Shown here: positions 1-5,111 of the stretch, piece after piece
How positions within the stretch are numbered: the first letter of the stretch is position 1
Layout: every line of letters starts with the position of its first letter
Assembly: GCA_029258495.1 (NCBI GenBank)
Contig: JARHYV010000223.1
Location: forward strand, 1-5,111
DNA from: Faecousia sp.
GTDB taxonomy: Bacteria > Bacillota > Clostridia > Oscillospirales > Oscillospiraceae
Length of the DNA: 5,111 nt
Direction of reading: 5' to 3'
The notes under the pieces: generated by a model
What the model saw: only the letters and a program-made list of their open reading frames with translations
The model's database searches: none
Told to the model about the DNA's origin: nothing
Made by a program: the position numbers and the translations under genes

Positions 1-72
1 ACATGGGTCAAGGTTAAGGAAAATTGGCGTGACAGCGATTTTCTCGTCCGTAACTTTGGCTACAGCGAATAA
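1..72 (+). CDS. era: GTPase Era, C-terminal end (partial)
   Basis: This is the last 23 codons of Era, read in frame 1 from the window edge to the TAA at 70-72. Era is a Ras-like GTPase that binds the 3' end of 16S rRNA through a C-terminal KH domain and assists 30S subunit maturation. The visible residues end TWVKVKENWR, then DSDFLVRNFGY-SE. This is the characteristic Era tail, in which a short strand with W-V-K-V-K-x-x-W-R is followed by a positively charged helix and a hydrophobic N-F-G-Y ending. The GTPase domain and most of the KH domain lie left of the window. Position just before a YqzL-type gene and recO is the classic Firmicutes arrangement and supports the call independently. The reading is confident despite its shortness because nearly every residue fits the family. 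Confidence 0.93.
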   Translation, partial: TWVKVKENWRDSDFLVRNFGYSE

Positions 73-115
73 TTTACAGGGTTATCTTTCGTCCTTCCTG
101 CAAATGCTAGTTATG

Positions 116-120
116 GGAGG
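116..120 (+). promoter_or_regulatory. Ribosome binding site for the YqzL-like gene
   Basis: GGAGG lies 8 bases before the ATG at 129. It decides the start: the ATG at 122 is only 1 base away from this motif and opens another frame. The 56 bases between era and this gene show no convincing promoter or terminator, so the gene is probably translated from the era transcript. Confidence 0.8.
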
Positions 121-128
121 AATGAAAT

Positions 129-272
129 ATGAAATCCAGAGATTATTGGAGCTTGTTTATGGAAACAGGAGCCCCGGAATGCTATCTGGCATTTCAGGCG
201 GCAAAACGACTGGAGGACGAGAATGTATCTGAAAATACAGGGACTTGTGCTCCGTCGAACAGAGTACAATGA
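129..272 (+). CDS. yqzL: YqzL-like small protein
   Basis: This small gene encodes 47 residues (stop TGA 270-272). The protein starts MKSRDYWSLFMETGAPECYL and carries the pattern W7-x2-F10-x2-T13-G14-x4-Y19-L20. That pattern matches the YqzL family of very small Firmicutes proteins typically found between era and recO, and the length fits that family. No function is firmly known for YqzL. There is no signal peptide or membrane segment. The second half (residues 26-47) is polar, with a short charged stretch (AKRLEDEN) and an unstructured-looking Ser/Asn/Thr tail. The last 50 bases overlap the start of recO in another frame, so the two are probably translationally coupled. The assignment rests on position plus the short N-terminal motif. 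The C-terminal tail has nothing recognisable, perhaps because it shares its DNA with the conserved recO start. Confidence 0.8.
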   Translation: MKSRDYWSLFMETGAPECYLAFQAAKRLEDENVSENTGTCAPSNRVQ

Positions 273-963
273 TCACGATGTCTTGTTGACCATCCTGACA
301 CGAAATCACGGCAAGCTGACAGCAAAGGCACGGGGACTGCGGCGGAAGAATTCACCGCTGACAGCTCAGTGCCAGCTGCTGGCTTTTTCCGAATTTACAC
401 TGTTTGAATATCGTGGGATGTATACGATCAATGAGGCAAGCTCTATCGAGCTGTTCCATGATTTGAGAAGGGATCTGACCCGGTTAAGCCTGGGTACCTA
501 TTTTGCTCAGGTATCTGAACTGCTGAGTCAGGAGGATATGCCGACTCCGGATCTGCAGTCACTGGTCTTGAACTGCTTGTTTGCACTGTCTAAGCTTGGA
601 CAGCCGGAGGCAAAGGTAAAAGCCGTGTTTGAACTGCGTGCTGCCTGCATAGCGGGCTTTTATCCGGATCTGTCTATGTGTCACATGTGTGCAAACCAAT
701 TTCCGGATCGCTTTAACATTTCAGAAGGCTGTCTGGAATGCGCATCCTGCGGTGGCTCAGATGGAATCAGAATGCCGATCACCCCGGGAATGCTCGCTGC
801 CATGCGGTATATAATAGATTGTGACGGAAATCGGATCTTTTCTTTTCAGCTACCCGATGATGCACTGGAGCAGCTAAGTCAGGTTACCGAAACCTACCTG
901 ACAAAGCAGCTGGAGCATGGTTTTTCCACACTGGATTTCTACAAAAGCTTATTGTTTACTTAA
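223..963 (+). CDS. recO: DNA repair protein RecO
   Basis: RecO binds single-stranded DNA, SSB and RecR, and helps load RecA at gaps in the RecFOR recombinational repair pathway. The protein has 246 residues, about the usual length. Residues 1-80 form the N-terminal OB fold: the start MYLKIQGLVLRRTEYNDHD and the following LLTILTRNHGKL and KARGLRRKNSPL are typical. The middle and C-terminal helical part has a zinc-finger region with C153-x2-C156 and a second pair, best aligned as C173-x2-C176; an extra Cys170 sits beside it. The conserved G-F/L-Y-P-x-L stretch (GFYPDL, 145-150) precedes the first Cys pair. The ATG at 223 is chosen because GGAGG at 212-216 sits 6 bases before it and the OB fold needs this N-terminus; the next in-frame ATG is Met66. 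It overlaps the YqzL-like gene by 50 bases and is followed 14 bases later by mutS2, so it is probably part of one operon from era. Confidence 0.96.
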   Translation: MYLKIQGLVLRRTEYNDHDVLLTILTRNHGKLTAKARGLRRKNSPLTAQCQLLAFSEFTLFEYRGMYTINEASSIELFHDLRRDLTRLSLGTYFAQVSELLSQEDMPTPDLQSLVLNCLFALSKLGQPEAKVKAVFELRAACIAGFYPDLSMCHMCANQFPDRFNISEGCLECASCGGSDGIRMPITPGMLAAMRYIIDCDGNRIFSFQLPDDALEQLSQVTETYLTKQLEHGFSTLDFYKSLLFT

Positions 964-966
964 TAC

Positions 967-971
967 AGGAG
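967..971 (+). promoter_or_regulatory. Ribosome binding site for mutS2
   Basis: AGGAG lies 6 bases before the ATG at 978, inside the 14-base gap after the recO stop. There is no space for a promoter here, so mutS2 must be read from the upstream transcript or from a promoter inside recO. Confidence 0.85.
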
Positions 972-977
972 ATTATC

Positions 978-3353
978 ATGTCTGAATTATACGAAAAATC
1001 TCTCAAAAAGCTGGAATTAGACCGCGTTTTGGAGATGTTGGCTGAACGGGCAGGCAGTGAAGGTGCAAAAGAGGTATGCAGAAACCTTCAGCCCAGTTCC
1101 GATCTGGAGGAGGTACAGGCTCTGCTTGCACAGACATCGGCCGCAAGTGATCTGTCTACCAAGAAAGGGTATCCGTCTTTTGGGGAAACAAGAGATGTAT
1201 CATCATCATTGGAACGGGCTGAACGAGGGGGAACACTGTCCCCTAAGGAGCTGCTGAGCATCGGCGGTGTCCTGCGCTGCGCCCGTACCATCAAGGCTTA
1301 TATTGCCGACGACGAGCCCCCTACGGTTTTAGATGAACTTTTTCGCTGTCTGACAGCAAACAAATATCTGGAGGACAAGATCTTCGGAGCGATCCTGTCC
1401 GAAGAGGAAATTGCGGATACGGCCAGCCACGAACTGGCAGATATCCGCCGGCACAAACGGATCCAGAGCGGAAAAATCCGCGACTCCCTGCAAAAAATTA
1501 TCTCTTCGCCATCTTATTCAAAATACCTTCGGGAGCCCATCATCACCATTCGGGATGGTCGCTATGTGGTTCCGGTCAAGAGCGAATGCCGCAATGATGT
1601 GCCCGGTCTTGTGCATGATGTGTCGTCTACCGGTTCTACCTTTTTTATAGAGCCAATGTCGGCAGTCAATGCGAATAATGCCCTAAGAGAGCTGGAATTA
1701 AAAGAAAAGAAGGAAATTGAGCGGATCCTTGCAGAAATGTCTGCGGAAGCCGCATCCCATAGAGATGATATTACCACCGACTATCAGCTGCTGGTACAGT
1801 TGGATGTGATCTTTGCGAAGGCAAAGCTTGCATATCACATGCGTGCATGGGCGCCTGAGATGAATGATGAAGGGCGCGTGGAACTGCGCAATGCCCGTCA
1901 TCCGTTGATCGATCCAAAGAAGGTCGTGCCGATTTCCCTCAGACTGGGTACGGATTTTGACACCATGATCATCACCGGCCCCAACACAGGCGGTAAGACG
2001 GTGACCTTGAAAACCATCGGTATCCTTACGCTGATGGCTGAATGCGGTCTGCATGTGCCGGCAGGGGATGGCAGCAGACTGTCTACCTTTGATGCGATCC
2101 TTGCGGATATCGGCGATGAGCAGTCTATTGCCCAGAGCCTTTCCACCTTCTCCAGTCATATGAGAACCATCGTGGATGTGGTGGATCAGTGCGACAGCCG
2201 CACCTTGGTGCTCTTTGACGAACTGGGAGCCGGAACAGATCCGGCAGAGGGTGCTGCACTTGCCATTGCACTTATCGAATTCTGCCGAACAATGGGCAGC
2301 CATGTCGTGGCAACTACCCACTATGCAGAGCTCAAGCTGTACGCGATGCGGACAGATGGTGTGATCAATGCATCCTGCGAATTTGATGTAGAAACCCTAC
2401 AGCCTACCTATAAGCTCCTGATCGGCATTCCGGGAAAATCCAATGCCTTTGCGATTTCGCGGAAACTTGGGCTGCCAGAGCATATTCTAAAAGAGGCAAA
2501 TGATCTGGTGGGTAAGTCCGATAAGGACTTTGAAGATGTTCTGAGTCAGCTGGAGCATCAGCGTCAGCTGATGGAATCTGCACGCCACGAGGCAGAACGG
2601 CTGCGTCAGGAAACCGCAAAAATCAAGCAGCAGAGTGAACAGTACAATGTTCAGCTGCAACAGGAACGAGAAAAGGCAATGGCAGAAGCCCGGAAAGAGG
2701 CTCAGCAGATCATCGAAGATGCCAGAGTCACGGCAAATCGGGTAGGCGACGAGCTGAAAGCCCTGCGCAAGCAGCTGACGGAATCGGCGGATACCACCGG
2801 AATCAATCAGCGCCAGAGTGAACTCCGCCGTTCTTTGAACGAGGCGGAAGGAAAGCTCCGTGTGAATCAGCCGGAGGTCAAGCGTCCGGAGCCGAAGCGG
2901 GATATTTTGGTAGGTGATACCGTAGAATTGCTCAAGCTGGGAACAAAGGCCAGCGTGATCGCCATCAACAAAGATGGTACCTACGAATTGCAGGCCGGCA
3001 TCATGAAACTGAAAGCCAAAAAGAACGAGATCTATCTTTTGGAGCAGGAGAATCCTTATGTGCAGAAAGGCCGGCCGAAGCATTCCGGCCGCGAAATGAA
3101 GGCTGTGGCTATGTCGAATGAAGTGGATCTGAGGGGGATGGACTCTGTGGAGGCCATTTGCGTTTTGGATCGTTATCTGGATGAGGCCATGCGCTCCAAT
3201 TTGAAAATGGTTAGGATCATTCACGGCAAGGGAACTGGTGTCCTGCGTACAGCTGTCCAGAATAGTCTGAAACGCAATAAATTCGTCAAAAAATATCGCC
3301 TTGGCATGTATGGCGAAGGCGAAGATGGTGTAACCATTGCTGAATTTGACTAA
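978..3353 (+). CDS. mutS2: MutS2 ATPase with C-terminal Smr domain
   Basis: The protein has 791 residues, the normal MutS2 length. It lacks the mismatch-recognition domain of MutS. Residues 1-315 form the helical core and clamp (GYPSFGETRDV near 64, IRDGRYVVPVKSE at 191, HDVSSTGSTFFIEP at 213). Residues 316-515 form the ABC-type ATPase: Walker A GPNTGGKT at 334-341, signature region DIGDEQSIAQSLSTFSSHM at 377-395, Walker B LVLFDELGAGTD at 410-421 with catalytic Glu415, and switch His448 in TTHY. Residues 515-630 are a charged Gln/Glu/Arg-rich coiled coil. Residues 641-690 look like a KOW-type domain. Residues 714-791 are the Smr domain with VDLRG (716-720) and HGKGTG (749-754). In the family, MutS2 has been linked to suppression of homologous recombination and, in Bacillus subtilis, to rescue of collided ribosomes; which role dominates here cannot be told. 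All key motifs are intact. It follows recO closely. No clear terminator is seen after its stop. Confidence 0.97.
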   Translation: MSELYEKSLKKLELDRVLEMLAERAGSEGAKEVCRNLQPSSDLEEVQALLAQTSAASDLSTKKGYPSFGETRDVSSSLERAERGGTLSPKELLSIGGVLRCARTIKAYIADDEPPTVLDELFRCLTANKYLEDKIFGAILSEEEIADTASHELADIRRHKRIQSGKIRDSLQKIISSPSYSKYLREPIITIRDGRYVVPVKSECRNDVPGLVHDVSSTGSTFFIEPMSAVNANNALRELELKEKKEIERILAEMSAEAASHRDDITTDYQLLVQLDVIFAKAKLAYHMRAWAPEMNDEGRVELRNARHPLIDPKKVVPISLRLGTDFDTMIITGPNTGGKTVTLKTIGILTLMAECGLHVPAGDGSRLSTFDAILADIGDEQSIAQSLSTFSSHMRTIVDVVDQCDSRTLVLFDELGAGTDPAEGAALAIALIEFCRTMGSHVVATTHYAELKLYAMRTDGVINASCEFDVETLQPTYKLLIGIPGKSNAFAISRKLGLPEHILKEANDLVGKSDKDFEDVLSQLEHQRQLMESARHEAERLRQETAKIKQQSEQYNVQLQQEREKAMAEARKEAQQIIEDARVTANRVGDELKALRKQLTESADTTGINQRQSELRRSLNEAEGKLRVNQPEVKRPEPKRDILVGDTVELLKLGTKASVIAINKDGTYELQAGIMKLKAKKNEIYLLEQENPYVQKGRPKHSGREMKAVAMSNEVDLRGMDSVEAICVLDRYLDEAMRSNLKMVRIIHGKGTGVLRTAVQNSLKRNKFVKKYRLGMYGEGEDGVTIAEFD

Positions 3354-3431
3354 ATCGGTATACGAATGACTTCTCGTAGTATGACATGCGTGGAAAATTT
3401 TAATCAGTTGGTACTTATTGACGAAAATTGG

Positions 3432-3459
3432 TTGACATTTTCAACAAGTTTGCTATCAT
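3432..3459 (+). promoter_or_regulatory. Probable sigma-A promoter for the HPr-like gene
   Basis: A perfect -35 hexamer TTGACA (3432-3437) is followed by a 16-base spacer and the -10 hexamer TATCAT (3454-3459). The bases TG at 3451-3452, one base before the -10, make it an extended -10 promoter, common in Gram-positive bacteria. Transcription would begin at about 3465-3467. An imperfect inverted repeat (3418-3427 with 3438-3447) straddles the -35 box. The promoter would give the HPr-like gene expression independent of the repair genes upstream. Confidence 0.75.
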
Positions 3460-3472
3460 ATAGAAAGAGGTT

Positions 3473-3493
3473 GCATCCACGGAAGTGGTATGC
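3473..3493 (+). promoter_or_regulatory. Leader hairpin with GNRA-type tetraloop
   Basis: The bases 3473-3480 (GCATCCAC) pair with 3485-3493 (GTGGTATGC) through 8 base pairs, with T3489 bulged and GGAA as a four-base loop (a GNRA loop). Two more A-T pairs (3471-3472 with 3495-3496, bulging C3494) can extend it. If transcription begins near 3466, this hairpin lies almost at the 5' end of the mRNA, and its extended form ends two bases before the ribosome binding site at 3499. It could stabilise the mRNA, tune translation, or, as DNA, be an operator. The structure is seen; the role is inferred. Confidence 0.5.
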
Positions 3494-3498
3494 CAATG

Positions 3499-3504
3499 AA
3501 GGAG
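3499..3504 (+). promoter_or_regulatory. Ribosome binding site that sets the HPr-like start
   Basis: AAGGAG lies 9 bases before the ATG at 3514. Two in-frame ATGs further up (3490 and 3496) are at or before this motif and have no good ribosome binding site of their own; the first is inside the leader hairpin. The motif therefore selects 3514. Confidence 0.85.
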
Positions 3505-3513
3505 TTGTTTGCT

Positions 3514-3774
3514 ATGTTCAATAAGGAAATCGTTGTTCGTTGTGAGTCTGGCCTGCATAACAAGCAGGTTACATACTTTGTTCAGAAGGCAAATGAGTTC
3601 AAAAGCAGTATCTGGCTGGAGAATGAGAACCGCAAAATGAACGCAAAGAGTCTGCTTGGCATTATGTCCCTGGGTATTGTTACTGGTACCACTGTGACCT
3701 TGAGTGCCGACGGCCCTGATGCAGAGGAAGCCGTTAATGCTCTGGAGACTTTGCTCCTGCGGGATGTGTACTGA
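3514..3774 (+). CDS. HPr-family protein with altered active-site loop (Crh-like?)
   Basis: The protein has 86 residues, the usual HPr size. HPr carries phosphate on His15 in the PTS sugar-uptake chain. In Firmicutes, HPr kinase/phosphorylase also phosphorylates Ser46, and HPr-Ser-P acts with CcpA in carbon catabolite control. With the start at 3514 the histidine falls exactly at 15 (SGLHNKQVT, 12-20) and the serine exactly at 46 (NAKSLLGIMSLGI, 43-55), strong support for this start. The rest also fits: Gly54, then GTTVTLSADGPDAEEAVNAL at 58-77. The odd feature is the loop after His15. The usual Ala16-Arg17-Pro18 is Asn16-Lys17-Gln18, and Arg17 is important for His15 phosphotransfer. This makes a standard PTS role doubtful and a Crh-like regulatory role more likely, but His15 itself remains, unlike Crh, which has Gln. 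It has its own promoter and terminator and sits just before uvrC. No gene symbol is given because ptsH and crh cannot be separated here. Confidence 0.9.
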   Translation: MFNKEIVVRCESGLHNKQVTYFVQKANEFKSSIWLENENRKMNAKSLLGIMSLGIVTGTTVTLSADGPDAEEAVNALETLLLRDVY

Positions 3775-3786
3775 TTCATGAACATC

Positions 3787-3832
3787 AACCGCCTCAGTGC
3801 CTGCTCAAAGTGCATTGAGGCGGTTTTCTTTT
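3787..3832 (+). terminator. Intrinsic terminator after the HPr-like gene
   Basis: The arm AACCGCCTCAGTGC (3787-3800) pairs over 14 positions with GCATTGAGGCGGTT (3812-3825), with a single G-T wobble and an 11-base loop. It is followed by a T-rich run (TTTTCTTTT, 3824-3832). It starts 12 bases after the HPr-like stop codon. There is no A-rich run on the left, so it works in the + direction only. It ends directly against the uvrC ribosome binding site. Confidence 0.92.
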
Positions 3833-3843
3833 AAGGTGGTGAT
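3833..3843 (+). promoter_or_regulatory. Ribosome binding site that supports the uvrC TTG start
   Basis: AAGGTGGTGAT matches the ideal anti-16S sequence AAGGAGGTGAT with one mismatch. It ends 5 bases before the TTG at 3849. The motif contains an in-frame TGA (3840-3842), so uvrC cannot begin earlier. It starts on the base right after the terminator T-run. Confidence 0.8.
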
Positions 3844-3848
3844 TTTGT

Positions 3849-5111
3849 TTGACCTTTGATGAATTGAAGGACAAAGCCCTGAGCTTGCCGTTTGTTCCGG
3901 GCGTCTATATCATGCGTGACAAAAGCGACAAGGTGATCTATGTCGGCAAAGCGAAAAAACTGAAAAATCGTGTTTCTCAGTATTTTCAGGATACAGCATC
4001 CCATACACCAAAAACGCGGCTCATGGTGAGCAAAATCGACCATTTTGATGTAATTGTTGCGGCATCAGAGTTTGAGGCTCTGATTTTGGAATGCTCATTG
4101 ATCAAGCGCTACATGCCCAAATACAATATCCTGCTGAAAGATGATAAGGGATATCCCTATTTGCGTCTGGACATGCGTGAGATGTATCCCACCATCACAA
4201 TGGTCAGCAAATTGGACAGGGATGGAGCGGAGTATTTCGGGCCCTTTGGCAGCAGAGGTATGACAACTCAGATGATCGTCGCCATTCGTGAATCACTGAA
4301 ACTGCCGGATTGCTCCAGACAGTTTCCCAGAGATGTCGGAAAAGATCGTCCTTGTCTGAATTATCACATGAATCAGTGTGAAGGCTGGTGTCAAGCCAGT
4401 AAGACTTGTACCGAATATCGCGAAACCATGGAGCAGGCTCGGCAGCTGCTGATGGGAAATTATAAGGATGTGGCATCTGAGATCCGGGCCAACATGCTGC
4501 AGGCATCTGAAAATCTGGAATTTGAATTGGCGGCACGGCTCCGCGACCGACTCAATGCCGTTGAGGCGCTTGGAAAGAAACAACTTGTAACCGCCGGTAC
4601 ACTGGCGGACACGGATGTGGTCGGCTATGCTCAAACTGAGGCCAAGGCCTGCTTTACGGTGCTGCACTTTTCCGGCGGAAATCTTCTGGATAAGGAATAC
4701 GAGATATTCCCGGTTCCGGACGATGCGGAAATGGCGGTTTCCAGTTTGCTGAAACAATTCTATCTGAGCCGAGGTCTGGCGCCCAAACTGGTTTTGCTGC
4801 CCTTTGAGTTAGAGGATGCGGAATTGTTTCAGCAGCTGATGGAACAGGAATTCGGGCGCAAGACTCGGCTCAGGATCCCACAGCGCGGTGATAATGTCCG
4901 TTTGGTCGAGCTAGCAAGAAAGAATGCACAGGAAGAGGCTGAACGGGTTACAAGCCGGGAAGAGAAAACCACAGGAACCCTGAGTATGCTTGGAAAAATG
5001 CTTGGGATCGAACCGCCTGCCCGGATCGAAAGCTATGATATTTCCAATATCTCCGGCACGGATATCGTGGCCAGTCAGGTTGTCTATGTAGGCGGCAGAC
5101 CCTCTAAGAAG
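3849..5111 (+). CDS. uvrC: UvrABC excinuclease subunit C (3' end missing)
   Basis: UvrC makes the two incisions on either side of a lesion in nucleotide excision repair after UvrA and UvrB have found it. The window holds the first 421 codons, about two-thirds of a usual ~600-residue UvrC; the frame is open to the edge. The start is TTG at 3849: an in-frame TGA lies just upstream, a near-ideal ribosome binding site precedes it, and the first in-frame ATG is only codon 22, inside the nuclease domain. Residues 15-95 are the GIY-YIG nuclease for the 3' cut: GVY 18-20, YVG 31-33, Arg41 and Glu76 (EALILE). Cys155, Cys169, Cys177 and Cys181 have the C-x13-C-x7-C-x3-C spacing expected for the conserved UvrC cysteines, reported as iron-sulfur ligands in E. 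coli. Residues about 206-241 are the UVR domain (ASENLEFELAARLRDRL) that contacts UvrB. The RNase H-like nuclease for the 5' cut begins near 390, with its first catalytic Asp likely Asp397 (RIESYDISNISGT). The helix-hairpin-helix tail is outside the window. Confidence 0.96.
   Translation, partial: MTFDELKDKALSLPFVPGVYIMRDKSDKVIYVGKAKKLKNRVSQYFQDTASHTPKTRLMVSKIDHFDVIVAASEFEALILECSLIKRYMPKYNILLKDDKGYPYLRLDMREMYPTITMVSKLDRDGAEYFGPFGSRGMTTQMIVAIRESLKLPDCSRQFPRDVGKDRPCLNYHMNQCEGWCQASKTCTEYRETMEQARQLLMGNYKDVASEIRANMLQASENLEFELAARLRDRLNAVEALGKKQLVTAGTLADTDVVGYAQTEAKACFTVLHFSGGNLLDKEYEIFPVPDDAEMAVSSLLKQFYLSRGLAPKLVLLPFELEDAELFQQLMEQEFGRKTRLRIPQRGDNVRLVELARKNAQEEAERVTSREEKTTGTLSMLGKMLGIEPPARIESYDISNISGTDIVASQVVYVGGRPSKK

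Noticed and set aside
29..232. Open frame of 67 codons from 29 over the era-yqzL-recO junction
   Set aside because: It overlaps the true Era end and the YqzL-like gene in another frame, has no good ribosome binding site, and its protein resembles nothing known.
716..754. Extra Cys170 in RecO as a sign of a different metal site
   Set aside because: Alignment with Bacillus RecO places the second ligand pair at Cys173 and Cys176; one spare nearby Cys does not show altered metal binding.
1698..2321. Long minus-strand open frame (207 codons) opposite mutS2
   Set aside because: It lies opposite the conserved MutS2 ATPase core, has no recognisable domain, and is His/Cys-rich in the manner of antisense readings of coding DNA.
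2487..3224. Long minus-strand open frame (245 codons) opposite the mutS2 coiled coil and Smr domain
   Set aside because: Its composition is rich in Leu, Phe, His and Gln, as expected from reading Glu/Lys/Gln codons backwards, and there is no family motif.
3361..3378. TACGA...TCGTA as a terminator for mutS2
   Set aside because: The stem is only 5 bp with an 8-base loop and there is no T-run after it. mutS2 has no convincing terminator in this gap.
3490..3513. Earlier in-frame ATGs (3490, 3496) as the HPr-like start
   Set aside because: The AAGGAG at 3499-3504 is downstream of both, and the extra eight residues would shift His15 and Ser46 from their family positions.
3775..3782. Palindrome TTCATGAA after the HPr-like stop codon
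   Set aside because: An 8-base perfect palindrome is expected by chance in a window this size, and nothing around it suggests a site.
4293..4757. Minus-strand open frames opposite uvrC (also 4204-4536 and 3831-4043)
   Set aside because: They lie within a continuous, motif-rich uvrC frame on the + strand and contain no recognisable protein features.

Overview
The window reads as ordinary chromosome from a low-to-mid GC Gram-positive bacterium, most likely a member of the Clostridia (Ruminococcaceae/Oscillospiraceae-like). The clues are the Firmicutes order era-yqzL-recO, a MutS2 with a C-terminal Smr domain, an HPr-family protein that keeps the regulatory Ser46, and strong AGGAGG-type ribosome binding sites before every complete gene. 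All genes are on the + strand. No tRNA, rRNA, CRISPR, mobile element or phage gene is visible. Assignments rest on reading conserved motifs by eye, not on a database search.

Layout. Positions 1-72 are the last 23 codons of era (ribosome-assembly GTPase). A small YqzL-family gene (129-272) follows. Its end overlaps the start of recO (223-963) by 50 bases, and mutS2 (978-3353) begins 14 bases after recO. This block looks like one co-transcribed unit (era-yqzL-recO-mutS2) whose promoter lies left of the window. After mutS2 comes a 160-base intergenic region with an extended -10 sigma-A-type promoter (3432-3459), a GNRA-capped hairpin (3473-3493) and a ribosome binding site leading to an HPr-family gene (3514-3774). 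A strong intrinsic terminator (3787-3832) closes that gene. uvrC starts with TTG at 3849 and runs off the right edge with 421 codons visible.

Functional theme. Three genes (recO, mutS2, uvrC) act in recombinational repair, MutS2-type recombination or ribosome-rescue work, and nucleotide excision repair. era serves ribosome assembly and yqzL is uncharacterised. The HPr-like gene is the outlier, a probable carbon-regulation protein in its own transcription unit.

Most interesting points: (1) the HPr-like protein keeps His15 and Ser46 but lacks the normal Arg17-Pro18 next to the histidine (GLHNKQ instead of GLHARP), suggesting a Crh-like regulatory or otherwise divergent role; (2) its mRNA probably starts almost directly with a hairpin that abuts the ribosome binding site; (3) the uvrC ribosome binding site begins on the base after the terminator T-run, leaving no room for a private promoter there; (4) yqzL and recO overlap by 50 bases. 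No clearly new multi-gene system is visible.
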